Positions 7,968-18,204 of a DNA stretch of 37,335 nucleotides are shown here, piece after piece. The stretch covers positions 1-37,335 of the forward strand of contig MU603956.1 in the NCBI GenBank assembly GCA_025201845.1, written 5' to 3'. The notes beneath the pieces were generated by a model. The model made no database searches and was not told the DNA's origin. It saw only the letters and a program-made list of their open reading frames with translations. The stretch is from Martensiomyces pterosporus (Eukaryota; Kickxellomycota; Kickxellomycetes; Kickxellales; Kickxellaceae). Both the position numbers and the translations under genes were made by a program. How positions within the stretch are numbered: the first letter of the stretch is position 1; each line of letters begins with the position of its first letter.

Positions 7968-10900
7968 ATGGACAATTCGGCTATTCAGAGAGTTGCCCAG
8001 GCACTGGACCTGATCTACGGCACTGATACGCCCTTTGAGCAGCGGAAGGAGGCCGAGAGGGTGTGCGAGCAGCTCAAGGAGGAGCGCGATGCACCGATGT
8101 ACGGCATCCACCTGGCAAGCGCCCAGAGTGGGCTATCTCCTATGGCTCGGCACTATGGCCTGCAACTCATTGAGCACGCGCTGCGGCACCGGTGGAGCGG
8201 ATCGGCACACTCGCTAGGCAGCGGCAAGAAGCTGACGATGGACGACGGCGCACAACTACGCGAGAGGCTGTGGGAGCTGATCATCAACTCCTGCCAGGCG
8301 GGATCTGGAGAGCCCCAGTACATACGCGAGAAGCTGGTTTCGGTCATGGTGATGCTCATCATCCGCATGTGGCCGTCCCGGCGGTGGACCGACTTGAGCA
8401 CGCAGCTTATGCAGCTGTACGGGATGTCCAGCAGCCACCAAGAAATGGCCTTGCGCATTTGGCAGACCCTTGGCGAGGAAATGTTTGTCTACGACCGCGA
8501 TGCGACGGCAACCGTGCGCAAGAACGAGCTGACAAATGGAATTGTGGGCGCGCTACTGCCCAAATCGGTCGTTTCGGAGCTCTACCCGAATGGATACCGG
8601 ATGACCACGGACATGGGGCCAATTACACAGGTGTCCACAGGAAAGGGGTCGAAGAAGGCAATGGTTATTTTGCTGGAGCCTGGCAACGAGGACGGGTGGC
8701 TGCTTCGCTGGGCCATGCATGCAAGCGAGGTCGCTCAGCGGATGGTAGCGCAAGGCAGCCAGGCGAGCGATCAAGACGAGGCATTGCTTGTGATGCTGCT
8801 GAACACGATCTCGACTTTCATGGATTGGGCGCCTGTCAAGGCACTCGTTGTCATACAGATTGTGCAAAGGGTAGCTAATGTGCTGCGTGTGCCGAGTGAC
8901 CTGGTTCGCCAGCATGCAGCCAGCTGTCTGGAGATTATCTCGCGTCGCAACTCGGCTGTAGGCGAGGACCGCGACATCATACTGCTGCAGTTTGCACAGG
9001 AGAACAGTGGTGCTGTGGTGGCTGCCATGATGCAAGCCTATGCGACCACGCTGCCGTCTGCTGTCGACGATATGTGGCAGGACTCGGCGGATGCGCTTGC
9101 AGTGGCCAAATCGCTGGCCCAGGTATGCGTGAGCTTGGTCACTTTGCACTGGGCGCGCAAAAAGTGCGGGGAGAATGTGCTCCCAAACCCCGGGCTGCTG
9201 CTCGAGCTGCTGATGGCGCTCAGCAAGGACGCGCGCTACACGGTTGCATCGCTGGCGCTGATGTGCTGGTCAACGATCATCAAGCACGACACACTGTGCA
9301 AGGTGCCTGTTGTCATCAGCGCGTTCAGCACGCTCACGGAGCACACGACTACGTCTCTGTTCAATGTGTGCCGGTCGGCGCACTTGATCTCGGAAGCCAT
9401 GCACGGCGCGCAGGGCATTGACATGGGAATCAACGAAGACGAGGTGGAGCAATTCGACTCACTTGCTGAGCTGCGCACATTCCTCTCGAGCGAGATACGC
9501 AACCGGCTGCTGGGCATTGTCCGCGGAACCTGCAACATCGATCCGACGGGATTCATTGGCTGGATCCTCCCCTCCTTGCTCCCTGTGTTTGAGCAGCCGC
9601 TCACAGATGCCAGCGGTAACCGAGACATTGGCCAGGTGTCGATTGTGGAGGCAGCATTCATGATTGTCGACACAATCCTGTCGACGCTTGACGACTACGA
9701 GCAGCACGCGTTGGAGGAGAGCGATATGGATGCCCAGACACAGGTGCAAGCAGCCAGGGTGCCATGCTACCAGCTGTGCCGCCAGGTGGTTGGATTCGCC
9801 TGCGACGATCCGCAGCTTATCACCAGGCAGCTGCAGACGCTGCCGTCGTTCTCGTTCCTCCTGCGCCCAGCGGCCATGGACTCCGACGAGGCACGCAATC
9901 TCCTATTCAAGGTCCTGCAGAAGTGTACGTCGTTCTTGAAGTTCCCGCTGGACGCTCCCCGCGTGCGTGAGCTGCGCCAGGTGGCAAGACGCGCCACGGC
10001 GACGCTTGTGAGGATTGCAACTGCGATCCCTGACTCTCTGATGCTGATTTACCCGGATCTGGCCCAGCTGGTCCAGTCGAGTATTGCTGATGCCGAGGTT
10101 GCCGATACGGTGAAGTGCTATCTCAGCGAGTTCCAGCTGACGCTGATTGCGGGTGCTACTTGCAGCGTGCCCCAGCGCAAGGAGCTGGCAGTGCCCATTG
10201 TGCAGCCCATCACCGAGACCCTGAGAGAGTTCGCTCCAGCGTTCCAGTCTGTGCAGGACTTTGTTTCGTTCCTTGGGCTGCCGACCCTCGACCAGGCACA
10301 CGCTATTGGGGGAAGCAGTGCGATTTTGGGTGACGCCAAGGCTGCGCTGGAGGCTGCGCGGCGCAATAGACACAGACTAACGCACATCCTGTCAACTTTG
10401 CAAATCTGCCTCAATCGCACACTGGATGGCCACCACCACTCGGGACAGAACCTGGCTGCCGTGTGGGGCGACTATGCGGGTGATCTGGTGCCGCCGATTC
10501 TCCTTCTGATCCGCTGTCTGCATGCGCTGTGGAACCCGGCGCACTGGGAGCACCTCCCCTGGCACTCCGCCCAGGCGAAGAATGGCCTGTTTGGGCTCCT
10601 CGAGATGTCGCACGCCGAGCGCTCGTCTATCATTGGTGTTTCGGGTCAGAAGGACTCCGCTGATGCAAGCAACGAGCAGCATCAGCAACAGGGGTTGGGC
10701 CGGCAAGACGCGCAGCTGTCGATCGAGCAGCGCGGCATACAATACACGCTTACGACTCTGCGCGACAATGCATACAGGTGTCTTGGCAGACTGGCCCACC
10801 TGCCCGAGCTGCTTGACTCACGGGCCATTCCTGACCTGGCCAACAACTTTGCTGGATGTCTGTTCGCCGACGCTCCGTCAATGGCACCCAGACACTGGCA

Positions 10901-12239
10901 GATTCTGCTCAGCAACGTTGTGAGGCCTATGCTGGAGACCGTTGGCAACTGGCCTGGCCGTAGCGCCGCGATGCAGCAGGAGCAGTGCGTGGCGGCCATC
11001 GCCGGATTTGTGCCCGTGTGGCTGGGCCCCCTGCTCTCGTTTACAACCGAGAGGCTTGACAGCGAGTGGCACGACCTCATGGTCAGAGGCGCGGTGCTGA
11101 CCTCGAAGGAGGACATTGCTGCTCTGGCTCTAGGCGGCGGATCGCATGCAGCAGAGGCGGGTGCTGGCGAGGCGGTGGACGACGACATTGTGCGCGAGAA
11201 GATGCTGCGCGACTGGACGCGTGCGTGGAGCCAGACGCTGGGTGACTTGCTGTCCACCATTTCACTGTGGTTTCCCGAGGCTTCGCAAATCGAGCACGAG
11301 CTGATGAACTCATCCCGCATCAACGTCGGCACGGCCGCCACGGGCGACTCCGGGTCAAGGACCCGTGCTGGCAGCGGCAACAATAACAGCGCTCTGGGTG
11401 CATTTATCCTAGGGTCAGCGGATATCTTTGCTGGCCTGCTCACCAGCTCGCTGCATGTGCTGCAGTACAAGGACACGCAGGCGGCCAAGCGCATGCTCTC
11501 GTCGCTATCCCCAATCGCGCCCTCCCTGGCCATGGTGTCGCTTATGCCCATGTACTTGCCACCGACACCTGCGCATGCGTCGATCTTGCAGACATACACG
11601 TCGAGGCTGCAAAAGTCGCTGACAAAGAGCTCGGCCGATGCCTGCTCGAGCGTGTTTACGTGGCTGTCTACGGATCTTGTCGCGGCGCTGACGGCCGTGC
11701 TTTGCGACACCCACTTGATTGACCTGCAGGACCCGGCTCTTGTACTGCTGGGCGATTTGGTGTTTTACAGCGCGAGTATTGCCACGCGGATGCCCACCCA
11801 CTGGACATTCCGCAACTCGTCAGGAGCAGCAGACCAGCCAGCCACAGCCACGGCTTCAAGCGATGGTGCGGCGCCTGCCATTGTGCCTGTGGGCGACCCC
11901 GGGCTGGTGTTCCGCCAAACGGTGCTTCATAGCCTAGCGCCTGTCTTGCAGAGATCGGGGATTGCGAGTGGCGAGGCGGAACAAACCATCGTGCAGGTGT
12001 GTCTGGAGCCGGAGAGTAAGCGCCGAAAGGCACTGCTGAAGGTTGTGCTGCAGCCGCTGCTGGCTGTGGAGAAGAGCCAGCTGTTCAATAGCAGCAAGGA
12101 GACAAAGAAGGCTGGCCAGCACCACGACGGGGAGCTGGTGCGGGAGACGCCCAGCTCGTGGACCAACAAGTCGGCGGGACAGTCGGAATCGGTTCTGGAC
12201 AAGGACGCGCAGTTCGATCTGGGAAGCCTGATGCCCTGA
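7968..12239 (+). CDS. MSN5: Exportin-5 / Msn5-family karyopherin
   Basis: The protein has 1423 residues from the ATG at 7968; upstream in-frame TTG codons are not used as the start. This importin-beta superfamily nuclear exporter binds Ran-GTP and carries tRNA/dsRNA-type or phosphoprotein cargo through the pore. The N-terminus matches exportin-5: FEQRKEAERVCEQLKEE, then ARHYGLQLIEHALRHRW (about residue 60; compare VRHFGLQILEHVVKFRW in the human protein). Next comes the XPO1-like region with REKLVSVMVMLIIRMWPSRRW (about 121). HEAT-type helices continue to the C-terminus, including ISTFMDWAPV, AASCLEIISRRN and LACRLDP-like GTCNIDPTGFIGWILPSLLP. Length is slightly above yeast Msn5 (about 1220) and human XPO5 (about 1200); the extra length is Gln- and Ala-rich loops (for example near 10,680). 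Cargo cannot be read from sequence. Confidence 0.9.
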   Translation: MDNSAIQRVAQALDLIYGTDTPFEQRKEAERVCEQLKEERDAPMYGIHLASAQSGLSPMARHYGLQLIEHALRHRWSGSAHSLGSGKKLTMDDGAQLRERLWELIINSCQAGSGEPQYIREKLVSVMVMLIIRMWPSRRWTDLSTQLMQLYGMSSSHQEMALRIWQTLGEEMFVYDRDATATVRKNELTNGIVGALLPKSVVSELYPNGYRMTTDMGPITQVSTGKGSKKAMVILLEPGNEDGWLLRWAMHASEVAQRMVAQGSQASDQDEALLVMLLNTISTFMDWAPVKALVVIQIVQRVANVLRVPSDLVRQHAASCLEIISRRNSAVGEDRDIILLQFAQENSGAVVAAMMQAYATTLPSAVDDMWQDSADALAVAKSLAQVCVSLVTLHWARKKCGENVLPNPGLLLELLMALSKDARYTVASLALMCWSTIIKHDTLCKVPVVISAFSTLTEHTTTSLFNVCRSAHLISEAMHGAQGIDMGINEDEVEQFDSLAELRTFLSSEIRNRLLGIVRGTCNIDPTGFIGWILPSLLPVFEQPLTDASGNRDIGQVSIVEAAFMIVDTILSTLDDYEQHALEESDMDAQTQVQAARVPCYQLCRQVVGFACDDPQLITRQLQTLPSFSFLLRPAAMDSDEARNLLFKVLQKCTSFLKFPLDAPRVRELRQVARRATATLVRIATAIPDSLMLIYPDLAQLVQSSIADAEVADTVKCYLSEFQLTLIAGATCSVPQRKELAVPIVQPITETLREFAPAFQSVQDFVSFLGLPTLDQAHAIGGSSAILGDAKAALEAARRNRHRLTHILSTLQICLNRTLDGHHHSGQNLAAVWGDYAGDLVPPILLLIRCLHALWNPAHWEHLPWHSAQAKNGLFGLLEMSHAERSSIIGVSGQKDSADASNEQHQQQGLGRQDAQLSIEQRGIQYTLTTLRDNAYRCLGRLAHLPELLDSRAIPDLANNFAGCLFADAPSMAPRHWQILLSNVVRPMLETVGNWPGRSAAMQQEQCVAAIAGFVPVWLGPLLSFTTERLDSEWHDLMVRGAVLTSKEDIAALALGGGSHAAEAGAGEAVDDDIVREKMLRDWTRAWSQTLGDLLSTISLWFPEASQIEHELMNSSRINVGTAATGDSGSRTRAGSGNNNSALGAFILGSADIFAGLLTSSLHVLQYKDTQAAKRMLSSLSPIAPSLAMVSLMPMYLPPTPAHASILQTYTSRLQKSLTKSSADACSSVFTWLSTDLVAALTAVLCDTHLIDLQDPALVLLGDLVFYSASIATRMPTHWTFRNSSGAADQPATATASSDGAAPAIVPVGDPGLVFRQTVLHSLAPVLQRSGIASGEAEQTIVQVCLEPESKRRKALLKVVLQPLLAVEKSQLFNSSKETKKAGQHHDGELVRETPSSWTNKSAGQSESVLDKDAQFDLGSLMP

Positions 12240-12705
12240 GTCCTTGGTTATTTTTTTTTGTTTATAATGACAATGCCGCCCCTCCATTCTCTTGCTTGAT
12301 GGGCACGCGACGCTGATGGAGAGAAATGTGCGGCGCGGTGCAGGAAATAGCACCGCTGCGCAGTAGCTCTCCAGTGTGCATTTATTTGTCCACATCCACA
12401 GAGCTGCTCTCCCCAGATTTTGTGCGCATTTTGACCCGCATTCTCAGGAGCCCCATGGCACCGGCAGCAGACCCCAGAGCGGAAATATAACACGCTTCCT
12501 CTGACATTTTTGAGAAGACAGGCGGAGACAAGGCGTGGCGATGGCGCAAAAGGGCATGCAAGGCCTTCTTTTGACTTTGGCTCTCGCGAAAAGCAGCTCC
12601 ATTACACCTCTCGTGCACTCTGTCCTTGTTTGCCTGCTGCTAGAAGGCGCATGTTACTCGTGTCTAGTCACAAATTCAAATATTTGCTCTAACGACAACA
12701 AAACG
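12240..12705 (+). promoter_or_regulatory. Intergenic: exportin 3' end and chitinase promoter
   Basis: A T-rich tract just after the exportin stop (about 12249-12258) could support its 3' end formation; no AATAAA was seen. AAATATAA at 12483-12490 is TATA-like. If used, transcription would begin near 12515-12540, and the first in-frame ATG would then be 12541 rather than 12706. Confidence 0.45.
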
Positions 12706-15237
12706 ATGCGCTGTTGGGCTACTCGTGCGTGCAAGTCCGTCACAATAACCACGGCGCTTGCGTTGCTGCATCTTTTGTGCGCATCGCTGCCCGCATCCGC
12801 CGCCGATGCATCTCCCCCATCAATGTCCTGCGGGCCGTCATCGCGCTACGTGGTGGGCTACTATCCAACGTGGAAGCGGTCCTCGCTGATGAACGTCGAC
12901 ATGTCCAAGATCAGCCACTTGCAAGTGGCGTTCGGGATTCCAACTGATTCGGGTGATTTCGCTTTCGACGGCGATTGGTTCCTGCCCAATCTGGTGCGCG
13001 AGGCGCGTCGGGAGATGACCAAAATCACAGTCTCTATTGGGGGCTGGACAGGGTCCAACCGTCTGTCAACCATCATGCGTGACACGCACAAGCGCGCCGC
13101 CCTGATCAAGTCGATCGGCACGTTTGTCGAGAAATACGAGCTCGACGGCATCGACTTTGACTGGGAGTATCCAGGCAGACAGGGATCCAAGTGCAACAAG
13201 TTCTACCCAGCAGAGGACTCGGGCAACCTGCTGAGGTTTCTGCGTGCCCTGCGTGCCTCGTTCCACGCCAGGTTTCCCGACGATCAGAAGCTGATCAGCC
13301 TGGCCGTCCGCGTGCAGCCTTTTGACAATGAGGGGGGGCCGATGAAGGATGTTAGTGCGTTTGCCGAGTACGTGGATTTCGCGTCGATCATGGCCTTTGA
13401 CATCAATGGCGTGTGGTCAAACACCACGGGGCCCAATGCGCCGCTCGACCACCAGCGCAACAGGGGCCTTCCCTACTCTTTGTCGCAAGCAGTTGATGAG
13501 TGGCTGGATGCCAAGTGGCCGGCCGACAAGCTCGTCGCTGGCGTGGCATTCTATGGCCGCTCGCTTACAACGCACGGCGTGATGACTCCCAAGGAGGGTG
13601 CCAACATGTACGCACCCTTTGTGAAGGAAGTGCCGCAGGGCGATAACGAAGACGCAATGTGGTACGATGTGTGCGAAAATGTCAACTCGATGTCGGGTGT
13701 CTGGCACTACAAGCACCTGAGGGACCAAGGCATACTGAAGACCGCCAACACCACCACCGACGACTGGGTGCGTGTGTGGGATGAGAAGACAAGCACGCCG
13801 TGGCTGTACAACCCGCAGACGCGCCGGTTTATTTCGTATGACGATCCCGAGTCCCTGGGGAAGAAGGTCGAGTATGTGCGCAAGAAGGGCCTGAAGGGCA
13901 TGATGACATGGAGCTTGCATGGCGACTACAACGGCGAGCTCATTAACGTCCTGGGAACTGTGGGGCCGCTGTGCCGTGGAAAGCAGACGCCGAATGACAC
14001 GGACCCAAATGCTGCTGCTACAACGTCAAGCTCGAAATCTTCGTCGTCGTGGACTCAGTCTGCGCCGTTTGCTTCGTTCACCTCAACCCACACGTCTGAC
14101 ACGTCCTCTTCATCATCGAGAACGTCAAGGTCTGGGGGGAGCTCTAGCAGCAGCACTGAAAAGCCTCCGACTTCTACGTTGTCCAATGCAAGCTCCTCAG
14201 AATCAGCATCTGCATCATCCTCAGAATCAACCTCGTCATCGTCATCGTCTGCATCATCAGACGCTGCCTCTTCTGCCTCTTCTAACTCATCTGTGTCACA
14301 GCAACAGTCGTCACCAGACTCCTCAGAATCGCCAGGAACCCAATCAGCAGCTGCATCTAGCAGCTCAGCTACTGGCATGGCCATCTTGTTTGACAGTGTC
14401 GGTGTTCCGTATGCCATGATAGACGGCAAGTCGTCCTCAGTGCCGCCTGACTTGGCCGACAAGCTGATGAAACTAGCAGACCAGTTGCCCACGGCCTCTT
14501 CATCCTCCGGATCTGCAAACACTTCGATGCCCAGTGGCAGCGACACAGCCAGCACCGGCACTGACAGCAGTGCATCCGGAAGCATGGCATCAAGCGACAC
14601 AAGCACACAGAGCAACAACGACACAATTGCAGGAGTCACAGCAATGCCTATGCCCGTGGCTGACGACGGGACCAGGTCAAGATCAAACCTCATGAGCGGG
14701 TTGAGGCCAGGCAAACTCGACCCCAGGAAGCCCATTTGGAATCAGGAGACCAACATCTTCGACACCCCGCAGTTGGGCAAATCATCAAATTCGCAGGGCA
14801 CCAAGGGACTGAGCCGTGGCAGCGCGCTTGGGATGGCTAGTCCGACAGCCCCGCCGCTCTCAGCTGGCAGCTCTCAGACAGGATTCGCGGCGACATTCTT
14901 CTTAACCCTGGACACCAAGTCGCAGCCGTCAGGGATGCAGACCACCACAGTGATTCAGATCTCGCAGATGATGGCCACAAGAACGGGTTTGCTGTCGTCG
15001 CTGAGCGGGGGCTCATGGGCCACTGCGGGTTCTTCTTCGGGATCTGATGCATCTGCTGCCTCTGCCTCTGCTTCTGCCTCTGCCTCTGCCTCTGCCTCTG
15101 CCTCTGCCTCTGCTGCTACGCCATCACTGCCATGGCTGCCAACAGCACAGCAAGAATCGCTTAGCTCTGCCTCTGCATCGAGCTCTGGAACTGAGCCAGC
15201 CAGTGCGAGTCCATCTCCATCGCCCTCCACGTTGTAG
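12706..15237 (+). CDS. Secreted GH18 chitinase with Ser/Ala-rich tail
   Basis: The protein has 843 residues from the ATG at 12706, which places a clean signal peptide at 1-32 (hydrophobic TTALALLHLLCASLPASA, cleavage before ADAS). An in-frame ATG at 12541 would add 55 residues with another hydrophobic stretch; the TATA position favours it but the signal peptide does not. The GH18 barrel spans about 40-420: VVGYYPTWKRSS, KITVSIGGWTGS (the SxGG motif), the catalytic DGIDFDWEYPG with Asp147, Asp150, Asp152 and proton donor Glu154, then MAFDINGVWS, GVAFYGRSL and GMMTWSLHGDYNGEL. It hydrolyses beta-1,4-GlcNAc linkages in chitin, most likely in the wall or outside the cell. A long O-glycosylation-prone Ser/Thr stalk follows, with an SA dipeptide repeat near the end. 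No Cys-rich chitin-binding module or GPI signal was seen. Confidence 0.9.
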   Translation: MRCWATRACKSVTITTALALLHLLCASLPASAADASPPSMSCGPSSRYVVGYYPTWKRSSLMNVDMSKISHLQVAFGIPTDSGDFAFDGDWFLPNLVREARREMTKITVSIGGWTGSNRLSTIMRDTHKRAALIKSIGTFVEKYELDGIDFDWEYPGRQGSKCNKFYPAEDSGNLLRFLRALRASFHARFPDDQKLISLAVRVQPFDNEGGPMKDVSAFAEYVDFASIMAFDINGVWSNTTGPNAPLDHQRNRGLPYSLSQAVDEWLDAKWPADKLVAGVAFYGRSLTTHGVMTPKEGANMYAPFVKEVPQGDNEDAMWYDVCENVNSMSGVWHYKHLRDQGILKTANTTTDDWVRVWDEKTSTPWLYNPQTRRFISYDDPESLGKKVEYVRKKGLKGMMTWSLHGDYNGELINVLGTVGPLCRGKQTPNDTDPNAAATTSSSKSSSSWTQSAPFASFTSTHTSDTSSSSSRTSRSGGSSSSSTEKPPTSTLSNASSSESASASSSESTSSSSSSASSDAASSASSNSSVSQQQSSPDSSESPGTQSAAASSSSATGMAILFDSVGVPYAMIDGKSSSVPPDLADKLMKLADQLPTASSSSGSANTSMPSGSDTASTGTDSSASGSMASSDTSTQSNNDTIAGVTAMPMPVADDGTRSRSNLMSGLRPGKLDPRKPIWNQETNIFDTPQLGKSSNSQGTKGLSRGSALGMASPTAPPLSAGSSQTGFAATFFLTLDTKSQPSGMQTTTVIQISQMMATRTGLLSSLSGGSWATAGSSSGSDASAASASASASASASASASASAATPSLPWLPTAQQESLSSASASSSGTEPASASPSPSPSTL
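15061..15114 (+). repeat. Hexanucleotide microsatellite coding Ser-Ala
   Basis: Nine tandem TCTGCC units (two are TCTGCT) encode (Ser-Ala)9 in the chitinase tail. The near-perfect nucleotide identity suggests recent slippage expansion, so length may vary between strains. Confidence 0.9.
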
Positions 15238-15375
15238 TCCCTCGCCATTTTTCTATTTCTCCCAACACTCTCTTCTTCATTTTGCTCTTCCAGGCTCTGT
15301 TCTCTCTGTCATTGATTGAGCATATCATATATTTGTGGAATACATAGCAGGAAAAAGCGGTCGCTCGCTCTATGC

Positions 15376-17049
15376 TTAGGAGGACTTGGTGGTGTCGACG
15401 AGGCGGCCAGCAATGGCTGGGGTGATGGGAGAGAATTTGTTAAAGTAGTTCTCCACAACGACATCAAGGCCAAGCAGGGCAGGAGGGGTCGAAGGGGGGT
15501 CGATGAAGTTGTCGCCGCCCTTGGCGATGAAATCCAGGGTAACGGCCTTGTATGTCTTGGACTCGTCGAGCGGGGCCCAGCCATTGCTGGACTTGACCTC
15601 GATGGAGTCAACAACCTTTGCGCCGGTGGTAGTGCCAGGCGCAGGGTGGTACTTGATGCGAGCACCGGCGATCTGGAGGAAGCTAGTGACGGGGCGGCCA
15701 TTGGCAATGTTGGTCTTCTGGAAGATGCCGGTGATGATCTCCTTGAGCTTGGCACCAGTCAGCGAGATATCGACGACGGCGTTGCCGAACGGGAAGACCA
15801 GAAGAATGTCCTTGACCTTGGTGGTTCCCGAGCCGATGCCAGCACGGATGCCTCCGCTGTTGATGATGGCAATGTCGGTGGGGGTGTCGAGGTTGCGGGA
15901 CCACAGCATGGCGTCGGTGACCAGGTCGCCGATCTCGCACTCGCCCAGCTGGCAGTTGCTGTTGCTGATGCCAGCAGTCAGGTTGCCAACGACGGTATCG
16001 CCGTAGGCCTCGAAGGGCTTGCGCCACTCCTTGATGTTGGCAGCCATTGTGGGGTCCTGGGTGACATTGAGGGTCATGTGGATGGGCTCGCCGCTGAGCT
16101 TCTTGACAGACCCGTCCTTGTTGAACTCCAGGTCGACGTAGCCGACATACTCGCCCCAGGCCTTGGCCTGAACAACGTAGGTGCTGTGGCCGTCGAGGTT
16201 CTTGACGATGGTCGGGTAGAGACCGCCGGCGCCGGGCTCGGAGGCGTTGAGCGAGAGGTAGGTGTGCGAGTGGCCGCCAACGATGAGATCGAGGCCGTGC
16301 GTCCTGGCGGCAACGTCCATGTCCTCGTGATAGCCGTTGTGGCTGACGGCAATGATCCTCTTGATGCCCTTCTCCTTGAGCACCTTGACGTACTTGTTCA
16401 CGGCATCAGCGGCGTCGGAGAACGACACAGTGGGACCCGAGCTGGTGATGCTCCCCGTGGTGTTGGTGATGTAGCCAATGACGCCGAGCTTGTACTTGTC
16501 GATGATGATGTAGGGCTTGACAACCTTGGCCAGGTTGGGGTTCTTGGTGGTGTCGATGTTGGCGCAGATGGCGGGGAAGTTGAGCTTGCTGAAGAAGCCG
16601 GCAAGGAAGTCGGGTCCGTCGTCAAACTCGTGGTTGCCAATGCACATGGCGTCGTACTTGAGCTGGTTCATGACCTTGATGGTGGTGTTGAACTTGCCCA
16701 CCGTGTAGAACAGCGTTCCTTGGGCCTGGTCGCCGGCGTCGAAGAGGAGCGAGTTGGGGTGGCCCTCGCGCAGCTTGTTGACAGTGGTGACAATGCGCGC
16801 AGCGCCGCCGAAGCAGCTGTTGCTGGCAATGTCCTTGTCGCTGCAGTCGCTGCCGTACTTGTTGAACTGGTCGTAGTGGGCGTGGAGGTCGTTGGTGTGG
16901 ATGATGCGAAGGGACAGCTCCTTGCCGTCACCGCCGTTGCCGTTGCCGTTGCCATTGCCATTGCCGTTGCCGCACTTGTTTTGGGTTGGCAGAGCACCAA
17001 CAAAAGCGATGGTCGAGAGACCGAGGCTGAGCAGTCCAGCAATCTTCAT
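15376..17049 (-). CDS. Secreted 5'-nucleotidase / UshA-type metallophosphoesterase
   Basis: The protein has 557 residues from the ATG at 17049. A signal peptide covers 1-19 (KIAGLLSLGLSTIAFVGA), followed by a Gly-Asn repeat linker. The N-terminal calcineurin-like metal site is complete: HTNDLHAH, DAGDQAQGTLFY, GNHEFDDG, SHNGYHEDMD and GGHSHTY. The C-terminal 5'-nucleotidase domain has NSGGIRAGIGSG, FPFGNAVVDISLTG and the substrate-loop signature TLDFIAKGGDNF. The family releases phosphate from extracellular nucleotides for scavenging; the exact substrate (AMP, UDP-sugar or other) cannot be told. Several N-glycosylation sites (NTT, NTTG, NLT, NVT) fit a secreted enzyme. No GPI signal is visible, unlike animal CD73. 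It is convergent with the chitinase (138-bp spacer), and a shared extracellular nutrient-release theme is possible but inferred. Confidence 0.9.
   Translation of the reverse strand: MKIAGLLSLGLSTIAFVGALPTQNKCGNGNGNGNGNGNGGDGKELSLRIIHTNDLHAHYDQFNKYGSDCSDKDIASNSCFGGAARIVTTVNKLREGHPNSLLFDAGDQAQGTLFYTVGKFNTTIKVMNQLKYDAMCIGNHEFDDGPDFLAGFFSKLNFPAICANIDTTKNPNLAKVVKPYIIIDKYKLGVIGYITNTTGSITSSGPTVSFSDAADAVNKYVKVLKEKGIKRIIAVSHNGYHEDMDVAARTHGLDLIVGGHSHTYLSLNASEPGAGGLYPTIVKNLDGHSTYVVQAKAWGEYVGYVDLEFNKDGSVKKLSGEPIHMTLNVTQDPTMAANIKEWRKPFEAYGDTVVGNLTAGISNSNCQLGECEIGDLVTDAMLWSRNLDTPTDIAIINSGGIRAGIGSGTTKVKDILLVFPFGNAVVDISLTGAKLKEIITGIFQKTNIANGRPVTSFLQIAGARIKYHPAPGTTTGAKVVDSIEVKSSNGWAPLDESKTYKAVTLDFIAKGGDNFIDPPSTPPALLGLDVVVENYFNKFSPITPAIAGRLVDTTKSS
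16933..16968 (-). repeat. Hexanucleotide repeat coding Gly-Asn
   Basis: Six tandem units of GCCGTT or GCCATT on the plus strand encode a (Gly-Asn) run just after the signal peptide of the nucleotidase, a flexible linker. Confidence 0.9.
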
Positions 17050-18204
17050 TGTAATCAAAGCAGACAATAACGCAGTAGAAAACTAGGAAATTACGTGCAG
17101 CACAGAAGACAAAAGAGGAGGGGTGAGGCGTGCTGCGTAGCAGGAAGGAGGATGCGGGAGAGGGAGGGGGAGGAGATAGCAGAGCGTGTGAACAAGCGAT
17201 ACACAAACAGAAAGGTCAGCAGAGGGATTCGGGGACTTTTTTTATACACCAGCTCTTGCCCATTTGCGACGTGGTCTGCAAAATGCAGACTAGCGTGGGC
17301 GGAATTCTGGGAAAGCACCCAAAAACCTGTTTTTTGCTATACACGCCTACACTTCCAGATAATGCGGGATAAAGGGACGGCCAGTATGTGCGCCCTCGTG
17401 CCTCAGCGGATTGATGCAGACGAGCTACAGGGGAAGCGATGTAGATCGCCTCCAAAAAAGCCCCCACCCGCCCGCTACGCCGTCAATCTCTGAGCTTGCA
17501 AGACCAGCCCACGGTTTGGCCCTGCCGGCTCAACACCGGATTTTCGGAGACTACACAGAGGCAAATGGCACCCATCAGCCCAGCACGGTGCTGCCATGAC
17601 TCGCAACGAGGTGGCCAGACGCTAATTGCCTGAAACACCAGCTGTGCAGCAGATACGCACCGGGAGCCTTGCCTTCATTTCGCCGCTGCTGCAACGGACC
17701 AAATGCGCCGCACCTCATATTCGTGCAGGTGCATCCGTGCACCATTGATGGTTCCATCGAACAGCATGCGCTTTCCTTGTGCTGATTATGTAGTCGGTGG
17801 AAATCACAAGCAGGCTGCCACCGGAAGCAAGGAATGGATATGCAGAATCACGCCCTACTCTTCCCAGAATGCCACTCCATAGCGGCAAAGGCAGGCGACA
17901 GAATCTGTCTGCACATGCGAGAGCAGCAGGAAGGGTCGGTGGCGCTCAGGTTAGCCCTGTCTCGCGCGAGCCGATCGGTGAGGCTGCCTTTGCTCCCGAG
18001 CACTGGCTGAGCGGTGCGCCTGCAAAGCGTGTTCAGCGAAAAATCGAATCGTATATTGAAAACGAGCTAATGCGCTAGCACGGGCCATGAAATTAGACGA
18101 TGCGCCTTTTGATTTGTGCGGAGGAAGAAACAATTAAATGAACAGAGGGAAATATGGAGGGGGTGGTGGACTGGCGAAAAGAAAAACAGGCATTTTAAAC
18201 TCCG
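17050..18204. other. Intergenic: nucleotidase promoter and 3' flank of the 7TM-RGS gene
   Basis: The 1155 bp lie between two minus-strand genes. No convincing gene was seen; a 93-codon plus-strand frame at 17797-18078 starts only with GTG and has no recognisable content. A small perfect hairpin (6-bp stem GGTGCA/TGCACC, loop TCCG) is at 17728-17743. A T-run followed by ATACACC lies near 17237-17250. No AATAAA on the minus strand was found after the 7TM-RGS stop. Confidence 0.5.

Noticed and set aside
10682..11710. 342-codon minus-strand frame inside the exportin gene
   Set aside because: Ser/Ala/Arg-rich reverse shadow of the exportin coding strand.
15316..17070. 584-codon plus-strand frame covering the whole nucleotidase gene
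   Set aside because: It is exactly antisense to a well-supported 5'-nucleotidase, is dominated by Val/Gly/Asp/Leu/Ala typical of reversed GC-rich codons, and has no domain.
17797..18078. Possible 93-residue small protein
   Set aside because: It starts only with GTG, has no nearby promoter or conserved feature, and the composition is not distinctive.
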